Assembly (NCBI RefSeq): GCF_016741935.1
Contig: NZ_JAERRG010000008.1
Coordinates: 62,001 to 126,000, forward strand
Source: Streptomyces endocoffeicus
Lineage (GTDB): Bacteria > Actinomycetota > Actinomycetes > Streptomycetales > Streptomycetaceae
DNA length: 64,000 bases
Direction of reading: 5' to 3'
The position numbers and the translations under genes were made by a program. Numbering within the stretch: the first letter of the stretch is position 1; every line of letters begins with the position of its first letter. The notes beneath the pieces are model-generated. The model made no database searches. It had not been told where the DNA came from and was given only the letters and a program-made list of their open reading frames with translations. Below, one piece after another: positions 1-7,399 of the stretch.

Positions 1-962
1 GCGCCGTGGAGAACATCCACCAGGTGGCCGAGCGGATCGTCGAAGCCTCCGAGTACGACGTGGTCTGGTACGAGCGGCACGACCGCTTCGGCGCCTCGTT
101 GCGTGTCGCCCCGCTCTCGGTCTCGGGGCTGCTGCGCGAGAAGCTGTTCGAGGACCGGTCCGTCGTCCTCACCTCCGCCACGCTCAAGCTGGGCGGGGAC
201 TTCAACGGGGTGGCGGCCTCACTCGGTCTGGCCCCCGAGAGCCCGCAGGATCCGGAGGGCGGCGAGGAAGCCGCACCGCGCTGGCAGGGTCTCGACGTCG
301 GCTCGCCCTTCGACTACGCCAAGCAGGGGATTCTCTACGTCGCCAAGCATCTCGCCCAGCCCGGCCGCGAGGGCAGCCGCGCCGATATGCTCGATGAGCT
401 CGCCGAGCTGGTGGAGGCAGCGGGTGGTCGCACGCTCGGGCTGTTTTCGTCCATGCGTGCCGCCCAGGCGGCCGCGGAGGACCTGCGTGGGCGGGTGGAC
501 ATGCCCATCCTCCTCCAGGGCGAGGAGACGCTTGGCGAGCTGATCCGCTCCTTCTCCGCCGACGCCAGGACCTGCCTGTTCGGCACGCTGTCCCTCTGGC
601 AGGGCGTCGATGTGCCGGGGCCCAGCTGTCAGTTGGTGGTGATGGACCGGGTGCCTTTCCCCCGCCCCGACGACCCTCTGATGAGTGCCCGCCAGAAGGC
701 GGTGGAGGAGGCCGGTGGCAATGGCTTCATGGCCGTCGCCGCGACCCATGCCGCGCTGTTGATGGCCCAGGGCGCGGGTCGGCTGGTGCGGGCTTCGGGC
801 GACCGCGGCATCGTCGCCGTCCTGGATCCGCGGGTCGAGCGGGCCCGCTACGGCTCGTTCCTCCGTAAGTCCATGCCGGAATTCTGGTACACGACTGACC
901 GTAACCAGGTGCGCCGCTCGCTGGCCGCCATCGACGCGGCGGCCAAGGCACAGGAGGCCTAG
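1..962 (+). CDS. DinG/XPD-type ATP-dependent DNA helicase, C-terminal part (5' end outside window)
   Basis: The reading frame is open from the window edge, so this is the last ~319 codons of a longer gene (family members are about 650-700 aa). What remains is the second helicase domain of the superfamily 2 DinG/Rad3 group. It shows an SATL motif near residue 57, the GLFSSMRAA stretch near 145, the motif V/Va region around GTLSLWQGVDVPG (~195-207) and the motif VI-like QGAGRLVRA (~257). These enzymes unwind DNA or resolve R-loops using ATP; the Walker A part lies upstream of the window. It converges with lexA, from which it is separated by a hairpin. The family assignment is secure, the exact paralogue is not. 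Confidence 0.9.
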   Translation, partial: AVENIHQVAERIVEASEYDVVWYERHDRFGASLRVAPLSVSGLLREKLFEDRSVVLTSATLKLGGDFNGVAASLGLAPESPQDPEGGEEAAPRWQGLDVGSPFDYAKQGILYVAKHLAQPGREGSRADMLDELAELVEAAGGRTLGLFSSMRAAQAAAEDLRGRVDMPILLQGEETLGELIRSFSADARTCLFGTLSLWQGVDVPGPSCQLVVMDRVPFPRPDDPLMSARQKAVEEAGGNGFMAVAATHAALLMAQGAGRLVRASGDRGIVAVLDPRVERARYGSFLRKSMPEFWYTTDRNQVRRSLAAIDAAAKAQEA

Positions 963-1015
963 CGGGGGCGCGGTCGTCTCATACGACAGGGCCTCGACGG
1001 TCGCGAGACACAGCA

Positions 1016-1049
1016 GGGCCCCGGAACCGGCGCAGTGGTCCCGGGGCCC
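1016..1049. terminator. Bidirectional hairpin between helicase gene and lexA
   Basis: Inverted repeat GGGCCCCGG (1016-1024) and CCGGGGCCC (1041-1049) with a 16-base loop lies between two convergent stop codons. No T-tract is present, as is common for Streptomyces terminators. Inferred from position and stem strength. Confidence 0.55.
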
Positions 1050-1090
1050 GGTCGTGGGGCACGCTAAGGGCGCACCTCGATCTGGCGCGC

Positions 1091-1894
1091 TCAGACGCGC
1101 CGCAGTACCGCGACCACCTTGCCCAGAATGGTGGCCTCGTCGCCGGGGATCGGCTGGTAGGCGGCGTTGTGCGGGAGGAGCCACACATGGCCGTCCTCAC
1201 GCTTGAAACGCTTCACCGTGGCCTCACCGTCGAGCATGGCGGCGACGATGTCGCCGTTCTCCGCGACGGGCTGGCGGCGCACCGTCACCCAGTCGCCGTC
1301 GCAGATGGCGGCCTCGATCATGGAGTCGCCGACCACCTTCAGCACGAAGAGCTCACCGTCGCCGACCAGCTGCCGGGGGAGCGGGAAGACATCCTCGACC
1401 GACTCCTCGGCGAGGATCGGGCCACCGGCCGCGATCCGGCCGACCAGCGGCACGTAGGAGGCTGCGGGCTTGCCGGTGGTGTCTTGGGGCTGGGTGCTGG
1501 GCTGGTCGGAGCCGCGGACCTCGTAGGCCCGGGGCCGATGGGGGTCGCGCCGCAGAAAGCCCTTCCGCTCCAGGGCCATCAGCTGATGGGCGACCGACGA
1601 CGTGCTGGAAAGGCCCACCGCCTGACCGATCTCCCGCATGGACGGCGGGTAGCCACGCCGCTGCACAGAGTCGCGAATGACCTCGATGACGCGCCGCTGC
1701 CGGTCGGTCAGCCCCGAGCTGTCCGCCCGGATGCCTGGAGGTCGGCCTGGTAGCGAGCGCGCGGGCTTCTGCCCCTCCGGGGTCGTGGCGTCATCGTTCA
1801 TCGGGTGGGTCTGGTTCATCGCGTGTGTCTGTTCGAGTCGGCTCTGGGAGCGCTCCTGGGCGGTAACGGTGGCGCTCTCTGCGGTGGTGGTCAC
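1091..1894 (-). CDS. lexA: LexA repressor (SOS regulator, self-cleaving S24 peptidase)
   Basis: LexA represses DNA-damage genes and cleaves itself when RecA filaments form. The 267-aa product has an N-terminal winged helix (about residues 60-125, with GYPPSMREIGQAVGLSS as recognition region) and a C-terminal S24 domain. The cleavage Ala-Gly lies in GRIAAGGP, the nucleophile Ser in VVGDSMIEA, and the general-base Lys in DGEATVKRF, so it should be functional. I chose the GTG at 1894, preceded by a GAGAGG-type ribosome site and giving the N-terminus VTTTAES typical of the genus as I recall it; the frame stays open to 1966. It diverges from nrdR. A LexA box and an overlapping promoter upstream indicate autoregulation. 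Confidence 0.97.
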   Translation of the reverse strand: MTTTAESATVTAQERSQSRLEQTHAMNQTHPMNDDATTPEGQKPARSLPGRPPGIRADSSGLTDRQRRVIEVIRDSVQRRGYPPSMREIGQAVGLSSTSSVAHQLMALERKGFLRRDPHRPRAYEVRGSDQPSTQPQDTTGKPAASYVPLVGRIAAGGPILAEESVEDVFPLPRQLVGDGELFVLKVVGDSMIEAAICDGDWVTVRRQPVAENGDIVAAMLDGEATVKRFKREDGHVWLLPHNAAYQPIPGDEATILGKVVAVLRRV

Positions 1895-1930
1895 GACGGC
1901 CCCTCTCGAGATGTTCTCCCTAGTTGGACA

Positions 1931-1960
1931 ACGGTAGTTGCTTTCGAAAGGTTGCGCCAA
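1931..1960 (-). promoter_or_regulatory. Candidate lexA promoter
   Basis: Reading the minus strand, TTGGCG (complement of 1955-1960) and TACCGT (complement of 1931-1936) are 18 bp apart. The -35 overlaps the downstream half of the LexA box, so bound LexA would block RNA polymerase. Inferred from consensus only. Confidence 0.5.
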
Positions 1961-1972
1961 ACACACGTTCGA
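1957..1972. promoter_or_regulatory. LexA (SOS) box
   Basis: CCAAACACACGTTCGA matches the actinobacterial SOS box TCGAAC-N4-GTTCGA at 10 of 12 specified positions, with a perfect right half. It lies 63 bp upstream of the lexA start and overlaps its -35 element, the expected position for autorepression. Confidence 0.75.
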
Positions 1973-2155
1973 GTGAAATTTCGCAGATGGACTGACGTGA
2001 TCACAGGGTTAGGTGTATGGGCCGTTTGATCCGGTCGCCGTGCGGCGGCCCCAGTCTTGCATCCCGACCCCTGTGAATCCGGGACGCACGGGGTTCGCGT
2101 AGTCTCGTGCCTGCTCCCGACCCGTGACACGCCATCCGGCTCGGTTGAGTGCCGG

Positions 2156-2171
2156 ACACCAGATCTAGTGG
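2156..2171. promoter_or_regulatory. NrdR box 1
   Basis: ACACCAGATCTAGTGG fits the ACAC-N8-GTGT frame of the 16-bp NrdR box. It lies upstream of nrdR-nrdJ; in Streptomyces NrdR is known to repress this operon through paired boxes. Confidence 0.65.
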
Positions 2172-2187
2172 TTTGATGGATGCAAGC

Positions 2188-2203
2188 CACCCACAGGTTG
2201 TGG
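2188..2203. promoter_or_regulatory. Probable NrdR box 2
   Basis: The element ends in TTGTGG and contains the inverted repeat CCACA-GGT-TGTGG (2191-2203). It starts 32 bp after box 1, about three helical turns, which is the spacing expected of paired NrdR boxes. Its left half fits the consensus poorly. Confidence 0.5.
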
Positions 2204-2345
2204 TCCCTGGTGGATCCGCCGACAGAGTTTTGGCCTATGCTTGTGGCCGCCCCGGAGGGTCTTACGGCCCGGACGGGGCTCATCAGGCATGTTCAGGCAT
2301 GTTCAGTCATGCGCCGTTTTTGAGGGTGAGGGAGGGCTCGGAGTC

Positions 2346-2867
2346 ATGCACTGCCCCTTCTGCAGGCACCCCGACAGCCGCGTCGTCGACAGCCGTACTA
2401 CGGATGACGGCTGCTCGATCCGCAGGCGCCGCCAGTGCCCCGACTGCTCGCGTCGCTTCACGACTGTGGAGACCGCGTCACTCATGGTGATCAAGCGGAG
2501 CGGGGTCACCGAGCCCTTCAGTCGCGACAAGGTCATCTCGGGGGTTCGCAAGGCGTGCCAGGGCCGTCCGGTGACCGAGGACGCCCTCGCCAAGCTCGGT
2601 CAGCAGGTGGAGGAGGCGGTCCGGGCCACCGGCAGCGCCGAGCTGTCCACCCATGACGTCGGGCTCGCCATACTCGGCCCGCTCCAGAAGCTCGACCTCG
2701 TCGCCTACCTCCGCTTCGCCTCCGTCTACCGCGCCTTCGACTCCCTCGAGGACTTCGAGGACGCCGTGGCGGAGCTGCGTGACCAGCAACGGCCTCCCGC
2801 GCGCGACCGCGGGCCCGGCGCCGAAGGGGCCGCGGAGGCCCCCGCGCCGGCCATCGCCGCCGACTGA
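2346..2867 (+). CDS. nrdR: Transcriptional repressor NrdR
   Basis: NrdR senses ATP/dATP and represses ribonucleotide reductase genes. The 173-aa protein begins MHCPFCRHPDSRVVDSR with a four-cysteine zinc ribbon (CPFC at 3-6 and CPDC around 31-34), followed by an ATP-cone of about 90 residues (VIKRSG...FSRDKVISGVRKAC). The C-terminal ~25 residues are Ala/Pro-rich and variable. The ATG at 2346 was chosen because the zinc ribbon must start the protein; an in-frame start at 2241 would add 35 unrelated residues. It sits 116 bp upstream of nrdJ in the same direction, presumably one transcription unit under the NrdR boxes. Confidence 0.96.
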   Translation: MHCPFCRHPDSRVVDSRTTDDGCSIRRRRQCPDCSRRFTTVETASLMVIKRSGVTEPFSRDKVISGVRKACQGRPVTEDALAKLGQQVEEAVRATGSAELSTHDVGLAILGPLQKLDLVAYLRFASVYRAFDSLEDFEDAVAELRDQQRPPARDRGPGAEGAAEAPAPAIAAD

Positions 2868-2983
2868 CCGGCGGCCCACATACCCGCCCGGCGCGCTTGC
2901 CGCGTCCGGGTGAAAGACAGACACACCGTGCCCGGGGAAGAAATGGGCACATCAGGGCGTTTTCGCCCGTACAGGGAGGCGGA

Positions 2984-5851
2984 ATGACAGAGACGACGAG
3001 CGGCCCGGCACGAGGCTCCCGCTCCAAGGGCAGCAAGGCGAACAAGGGTCTGCGCATCGAGCGCATCCACACCACCCCCGGCGTGCATCCGTACGACGAG
3101 GTGGTCTGGGAGCGCCGTGACGTCGTCATGACCAACTGGCGCGACGGTTCGGTCAACTTCGAGCAGCGCGGCGTGGAGTTCCCCGACTTCTGGTCGGTGA
3201 ACGCGGTCAACATCGTCACAAGCAAGTACTTCCGTGGTGCGGTGGGCTCCCCGGACCGCGAGGCGAGCCTGAAGCAGCTCATCGACCGCGTGGTGCGCAC
3301 CTACCGCAAGGCCGGTGAGGACAATGGCTACTTCGCCTCGCCCGCGGATGCCGAGATCTTCGACCACGAGCTCACCTACGCGCTGCTGCACCAGGTCTTC
3401 AGCTTCAACTCGCCTGTCTGGTTCAACGTCGGCACCAAGCAGCCGCAGCAGGTCAGCGCCTGCTTCATCCTCTCCGTGGACGACTCCATGGAGTCGATCC
3501 TGGACTGGTACAAGGAAGAGGGGATGATCTTCAAGGGCGGCTCCGGCGCCGGCCTGAACCTCTCCCGCATCCGTTCCTCCAAGGAACTCCTCTCCTCGGG
3601 CGGCAACGCCTCCGGCCCCGTCTCCTTCATGCGCGGCGCCGACGCCTCCGCCGGAACGATCAAGTCGGGCGGCGCCACCCGCCGGGCCGCCAAGATGGTC
3701 GTGCTCGACGTCGATCACCCGGACGTCGAGGCGTTCATCGAGACCAAGGTCAAGGAGGAGGAGAAGATCCGCGCCCTGCGCGACGCGGGCTTCGACATGG
3801 ACCTGGGCGGCGACGACATCACGTCCGTCCAGTACCAGAACGCCAACAACTCCGTCCGCGTGAACGACACGTTCATGAAGGCGGTGGAGTCCGGCTCCTC
3901 GTTCGGGCTGCGCAGCCGGATGACCGGTGAGCCCATCGAGGAGATCGACGCCAAGGCCCTCTTCCGCAAGATGGCCGAGGCCGCCTGGGCCTGCGCCGAC
4001 CCGGGCATTCAGTACGACGACACCATCAACCACTGGCACACGTCGCCGGAGTCGGGCCGGATCACCGCCTCCAACCCGTGCAGCGAGTACATGCACCTGG
4101 ACAACTCCTCGTGCAACCTCGCCTCGCTCAACCTGATGAAGTTCCTCCAGGCCGACGACGCGGGCAACCAGCGCTTCGACGCCGAGCGCTTCGCCAAGGT
4201 CGTCGAGCTGGTCATCACCGCGATGGACATCTCCATCTGCTTCGCGGACTTCCCGACCGAGAAGATCGGCGAGACCACCCGCGCCTTCCGCCAGCTGGGC
4301 ATCGGCTACGCCAACCTGGGCGCCCTGCTCATGGCCACCGGCCACGCCTATGACAGCGACGGCGGCCGGGCCCTGGCCGGAGCCATCACCTCCCTGATGA
4401 CCGGCACCTCGTACAAGCGCTCCGCGGAGCTCGCCGCCGTGGTCGGTACGTACGACGGCTACGCCCGGAACGCGGACGCCCACAAGCGCGTCATGAAGCA
4501 GCACTCGGACGCCAACGCCGTCGCCAAGCGCATGGACGACCTGGACACCCCGGTCTGGGCCGCGGCCACCGAGGCCTGGCAGGACGTGCTGCGCCTCGGC
4601 GAGAAGAGCGGCTACCGCAACGCCCAGGCGTCGGTGCTCGCGCCGACCGGCACCATCGGCCTGATGATGGACTGCGACACCACGGGCGTCGAGCCGGACC
4701 TGGCCCTGGTCAAGTTCAAGAAGCTGGTCGGCGGCGGCTCCATGCAGATCGTGAACAACACGGTCCCCAAGGCGCTCAAGCGGCTCGGCTACCAGGAGGA
4801 GCAGGTCGAGGCGATCGTCGCCCACATCGCCGAGCACGGCAATGTGATCGACGCGCCGGGGCTGAAGCCCCAGCACTACGAGGTCTTCGACTGCGCGATG
4901 GGCGAGCGCTCCATCTCGCCGATGGGCCATGTGCGGATGATGGCGGCCGCCCAGCCGTTCCTGTCCGGCGCGATCTCCAAGACGGTCAACATGCCGGAGT
5001 CGGCCACCGTCGAGGAGATCGAGGAGATCTACTTCGAGGGCTGGAAGCTCGGTATCAAGGCGCTGGCGATCTACCGCGACAACTGCAAGGTCGGCCAGCC
5101 GCTCTCCGCCAAGAAGAAGGAGGAGAAGGAGCAGGCCGAGCCCGAGATCGAGAAGGTCGTCGAGTACCGCCCGGTCCGCAGGCGCCTTCCCAAGGGCCGT
5201 CCCGGCATCACCACCTCCTTCACGGTGGGCGGCGCCGAGGGCTACATGACCGCGAACTCCTACCCGGACGACGGTCTCGGTGAGGTTTTCCTGAAGATGT
5301 CCAAGCAGGGCTCGACCCTGGCGGGCATGATGGACGCCTTCTCGATCGCCGTGTCGGTCGGCCTGCAGTACGGCGTGCCGCTGGAGACCTACGTCTCGAA
5401 GTTCACCAACATGCGCTTCGAGCCGGCCGGTATGACGGACGACCCGGACGTGCGGATGGCGCAGTCGATCGTCGACTACATCTTCCGCCGGCTGGCGCTG
5501 GACTTCCTGCCCTTCGAGACCCGCTCGGCGCTCGGCATCCACTCCGCCGAGGAGCGCCAGCGCCACCTGGAGACGGGGTCCTACGAGGCCGCCGACGACG
5601 AGGTGGACGTCGAGGGCCTGGCCCAGTCGGCGCCGCGCCATGTGGCTGCCCCGAAGAGCGGCGGGTCGTCGTCGCGGTCGCGGAGCGGGTCCGAGTCGGC
5701 GAAGGAGGCCCACAGCTCGACCGAACTGGTCGAGATCCAGCTGGGGTTGAACGCGGACGCGCCGCTCTGCTTCTCCTGTGGCACCAAGATGCGCCGTGCG
5801 GGCAGCTGCTACCTGTGCGAGGGCTGCGGTTCGACGAGCGGCTGCAGCTGA
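2984..5851 (+). CDS. nrdJ: Vitamin B12-dependent (class II) ribonucleoside-diphosphate reductase
   Basis: The enzyme reduces ribonucleotides to deoxyribonucleotides using adenosylcobalamin radical chemistry. At 955 aa it has the usual length for actinobacterial NrdJ. Visible landmarks are GGSGAGLNLSRIR (~185), the catalytic-centre motif NPCSEYMHLDNSSCN (~365-380), the barrel motif APTGTIGLMMDCD (~550), and a C-terminal cysteine-rich tail (CFSCGTKM...CYLCEGCG...GCS) that would act as the redox-active, zinc-binding end. The ATG at 2984 follows a GGGAGGCGGA ribosome site; an upstream in-frame start at 2897 lacks one. NrdR is just upstream and the boxes there probably control both genes. No cobalamin riboswitch is visible before it. 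Confidence 0.97.
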   Translation: MTETTSGPARGSRSKGSKANKGLRIERIHTTPGVHPYDEVVWERRDVVMTNWRDGSVNFEQRGVEFPDFWSVNAVNIVTSKYFRGAVGSPDREASLKQLIDRVVRTYRKAGEDNGYFASPADAEIFDHELTYALLHQVFSFNSPVWFNVGTKQPQQVSACFILSVDDSMESILDWYKEEGMIFKGGSGAGLNLSRIRSSKELLSSGGNASGPVSFMRGADASAGTIKSGGATRRAAKMVVLDVDHPDVEAFIETKVKEEEKIRALRDAGFDMDLGGDDITSVQYQNANNSVRVNDTFMKAVESGSSFGLRSRMTGEPIEEIDAKALFRKMAEAAWACADPGIQYDDTINHWHTSPESGRITASNPCSEYMHLDNSSCNLASLNLMKFLQADDAGNQRFDAERFAKVVELVITAMDISICFADFPTEKIGETTRAFRQLGIGYANLGALLMATGHAYDSDGGRALAGAITSLMTGTSYKRSAELAAVVGTYDGYARNADAHKRVMKQHSDANAVAKRMDDLDTPVWAAATEAWQDVLRLGEKSGYRNAQASVLAPTGTIGLMMDCDTTGVEPDLALVKFKKLVGGGSMQIVNNTVPKALKRLGYQEEQVEAIVAHIAEHGNVIDAPGLKPQHYEVFDCAMGERSISPMGHVRMMAAAQPFLSGAISKTVNMPESATVEEIEEIYFEGWKLGIKALAIYRDNCKVGQPLSAKKKEEKEQAEPEIEKVVEYRPVRRRLPKGRPGITTSFTVGGAEGYMTANSYPDDGLGEVFLKMSKQGSTLAGMMDAFSIAVSVGLQYGVPLETYVSKFTNMRFEPAGMTDDPDVRMAQSIVDYIFRRLALDFLPFETRSALGIHSAEERQRHLETGSYEAADDEVDVEGLAQSAPRHVAAPKSGGSSSRSRSGSESAKEAHSSTELVEIQLGLNADAPLCFSCGTKMRRAGSCYLCEGCGSTSGCS

Positions 5852-5866
5852 TCGCGAGCTCTTACG

Positions 5867-5894
5867 GATGACATCCGAGGGATGACATCCGAGG
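5867..5894 (+). repeat. Perfect 14-bp tandem duplication after nrdJ
   Basis: GATGACATCCGAGG occurs twice head to tail (5867-5880 and 5881-5894), between the nrdJ stop and its terminator. It looks like a recent slippage event. Confidence 0.9.
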
Positions 5895-5926
5895 CGGGGC
5901 GCGGACCTTCGGGTCCGCGCCCCGCC
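5893..5926 (+). terminator. Strong nrdJ terminator
   Basis: A perfect 15-bp stem (5893-5907 with 5912-5926) is closed by a TTCG tetraloop. It lies 41 bp after the nrdJ stop codon. Confidence 0.85.
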
Positions 5927-6020
5927 GCCGTTGTCCCCGGCGCCGTACGACGCGATGGCGAACCGGGGGCGGACTCTCCGGTATGTGATGAGGGCCACCG
6001 TACGGCCGTAGGATGGCGCG

Positions 6021-6626
6021 GTGCTGGTCAAGTGGATTCGCTGCACCGTGGTGGACCGCCCGGGTTTCGAGCGGGGGCAGCGGAAGTGGGCGGGGTTGCC
6101 CGGCGAACCGGGATTCCGGGGGCAGGGCGGTGGCTGGAGCCGGGGGCGGCCGAATGTGGCGCATGTCTTCTCGTTCTGGGAGAGCCGGGCGTTCTACGAC
6201 TCCTTCATGGCGCGCTCGCACGACCGGCTGGCGGCCTCGCAGTCGGGCACGTACCGGGATATGCAAGTCCGGCTGTTCGAGCACCGATTCGATGTGAAGG
6301 TCGGCTTCGAGCCGCGGTTCTCCGACGCGGACGTGGTGCGCGTCGCGCACTGCCGGGTGCGCCCCGACCGGGTGGATCACTTCACGCTGGTGCAGGAGAA
6401 GGTGTGGAATCCGGCCATGGCCGGGTCGCCCGGGATGCTGCGCGGGGTGTTCGGGGAGGCGCCGGGGAACGAGTTCCTGGTGTTGTCCATGTGGGACTCG
6501 GCGGCCGAGCACGGGAAGTACCGCGTGGAGCGGATCGAGCGGCTCGGCCTGCGCGCGCAGACGGAAGCGGATGTGGCGGCGATCGCCGGCGATGTCGTAC
6601 GGGTCGAGTCCGCCTGGACGGTGTGA
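6021..6626 (+). CDS. YdbC-like (DUF4937) protein, ABM-fold related
   Basis: This 201-aa protein starts MLVKWIRCTVVDRPGF and contains FSFWESRAFYDSFMA near residue 50, resembling the YdbC/DUF4937 family. The second half (DVVRVAHCRVRPDRVDHF...FLVLSMWDSAAEH) repeats the theme, so it looks like two ferredoxin-like beta-alpha-beta units. The reaction is unknown. The GTG at 6021 has no ribosome site, but TAGGAT lies 6 bases upstream (6009-6014), so it is probably a leaderless message. A TetR gene converges on its 3' end with a 32-bp gap. Confidence 0.75.
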   Translation: MLVKWIRCTVVDRPGFERGQRKWAGLPGEPGFRGQGGGWSRGRPNVAHVFSFWESRAFYDSFMARSHDRLAASQSGTYRDMQVRLFEHRFDVKVGFEPRFSDADVVRVAHCRVRPDRVDHFTLVQEKVWNPAMAGSPGMLRGVFGEAPGNEFLVLSMWDSAAEHGKYRVERIERLGLRAQTEADVAAIAGDVVRVESAWTV

Positions 6627-6658
6627 GGCGGAGCCCGCTGCCGGTCAAGGAGTCCTGA

Positions 6659-7285
6659 TCAGCGGCGGGCGGGGAGGTAGGCCCCGGCCCGGACCGCGGC
6701 GGCGACGGCGGCCGCCGTCTGGTCGGCGAGCGGGGTGTCGATGGGCTCGCGGGTGATCAGCGCCCGGAAGAACAAGGGCGCGGAGACGGCGCGTACCACC
6801 GCCGCGGCGTCGGTGCCGGAGGGGGCCTCACCTCGGTCGACGGCCCGCCGTACCACGGATTCGCAGCGCGCGAAGCGCTCGGTGTAGAAGTCGCGCAGCG
6901 CCTGCGCCGCGCGCTCGGACTGGAACGCGGCCGCGATGAAAGCGGTCGGCGCGGCGGCGGCCGGCACGCTGCCGAAGGTCTCGGTCACCTCGCGGGCGAG
7001 GGCGCGCAGATCGTCCTCCAGATTCCCGGTGTCGGGCGGCGTCCAGGCGTCCTCCCCCGCCAGGTCCAGCGCGTCCGCCACGAGTCCCTCGACGCTGCCC
7101 CAGCGCCGGTAGACGGTCGTCTTGTGGATGCCGGAGCGCTCGGCGACGTACTCCACGGTCAGACCGGGGTAGCCGTGCTCGGCGAGGCCGGTGAGGACGG
7201 CGTCGCGCACCGCCGAGCGGGTGCGCGCGGTGCGCCCGCCGGGGCGGACGGTGCCCGGTGTCGGGGCGGTGCTCTCTGTGGACAA
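6659..7285 (-). CDS. TetR-family transcriptional repressor
   Basis: The 208-aa protein has an N-terminal TetR helix-turn-helix (about residues 20-66, with TVEYVAERSGIHKTTVYRRWGS as recognition region) and an all-helical ligand-binding C-terminal part of the TetR_C type. I place the start at a TTG (7285-7283) preceded by GGAG with a 6-base spacer; the frame is open to 7339 but upstream candidates lack a ribosome site. It is divergent from an ABC-F gene across 114 bp that carry two near-identical palindromes, so it most likely represses itself and the ABC-F gene. The ligand is unknown; a ribosome-targeting antibiotic or other xenobiotic is a guess. Confidence 0.9.
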   Translation of the reverse strand: MSTESTAPTPGTVRPGGRTARTRSAVRDAVLTGLAEHGYPGLTVEYVAERSGIHKTTVYRRWGSVEGLVADALDLAGEDAWTPPDTGNLEDDLRALAREVTETFGSVPAAAAPTAFIAAAFQSERAAQALRDFYTERFARCESVVRRAVDRGEAPSGTDAAAVVRAVSAPLFFRALITREPIDTPLADQTAAAVAAAVRAGAYLPARR

Positions 7286-7288
7286 GTG

Positions 7289-7300
7289 CAACTCCAGTTG
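7289..7300. promoter_or_regulatory. Putative TetR operator 1
   Basis: CAACTCCAGTTG is an inverted repeat within the longer match TGCAACTCCAGTTGTG. It abuts the TetR start codon. A second copy lies 48 bp away. Confidence 0.6.
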
Positions 7301-7336
7301 TGTTAGTGGGTTCACTATGTCATGCTGAGGGTAATG

Positions 7337-7348
7337 CAACTTCGGTTG
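7337..7348. promoter_or_regulatory. Putative TetR operator 2
   Basis: CAACTTCGGTTG within TGCAACTTCGGTTGTG differs from operator 1 at only two positions. It lies 51 bp before the ABC-F start. The centre-to-centre distance of 48 bp is about 4.6 turns. Confidence 0.6.
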
Positions 7349-7399
7349 TGTTTGGAGTGAGTGGTCCGGATGGCCGCTCGCGTGCTCGGAGGTGCGCCC

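Larger units (their letters stand above)
1895..2345. other. Divergent lexA/nrdR control region (451 bp)
   Basis: No convincing gene lies here; the short frames are unsupported. The left part holds the lexA promoter and LexA box, and the right part holds two NrdR-box-like elements followed by the nrdR leader. The middle (about 2000-2150) shows nothing I recognise. Confidence 0.7.

Noticed and set aside
2868..2983. Cobalamin riboswitch before nrdJ
   Set aside because: The 116-bp gap holds no B12-box or the large conserved fold; nrdJ itself uses B12 and is not expected to be repressed by it.
2726..6046. Long minus-strand open frame of 1106 codons antisense to nrdJ
   Set aside because: It is a GC-skew shadow of nrdJ: Arg/Leu/Gly/Val-rich, without recognisable motifs, and the plus strand encodes a full-length known enzyme.
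7277..7285. Single DnaA-box-like TTGTCCACA at the TetR start codon
   Set aside because: Only one box, and it coincides with the first three codons of the TetR gene, so chance or coding constraint is the simpler explanation.
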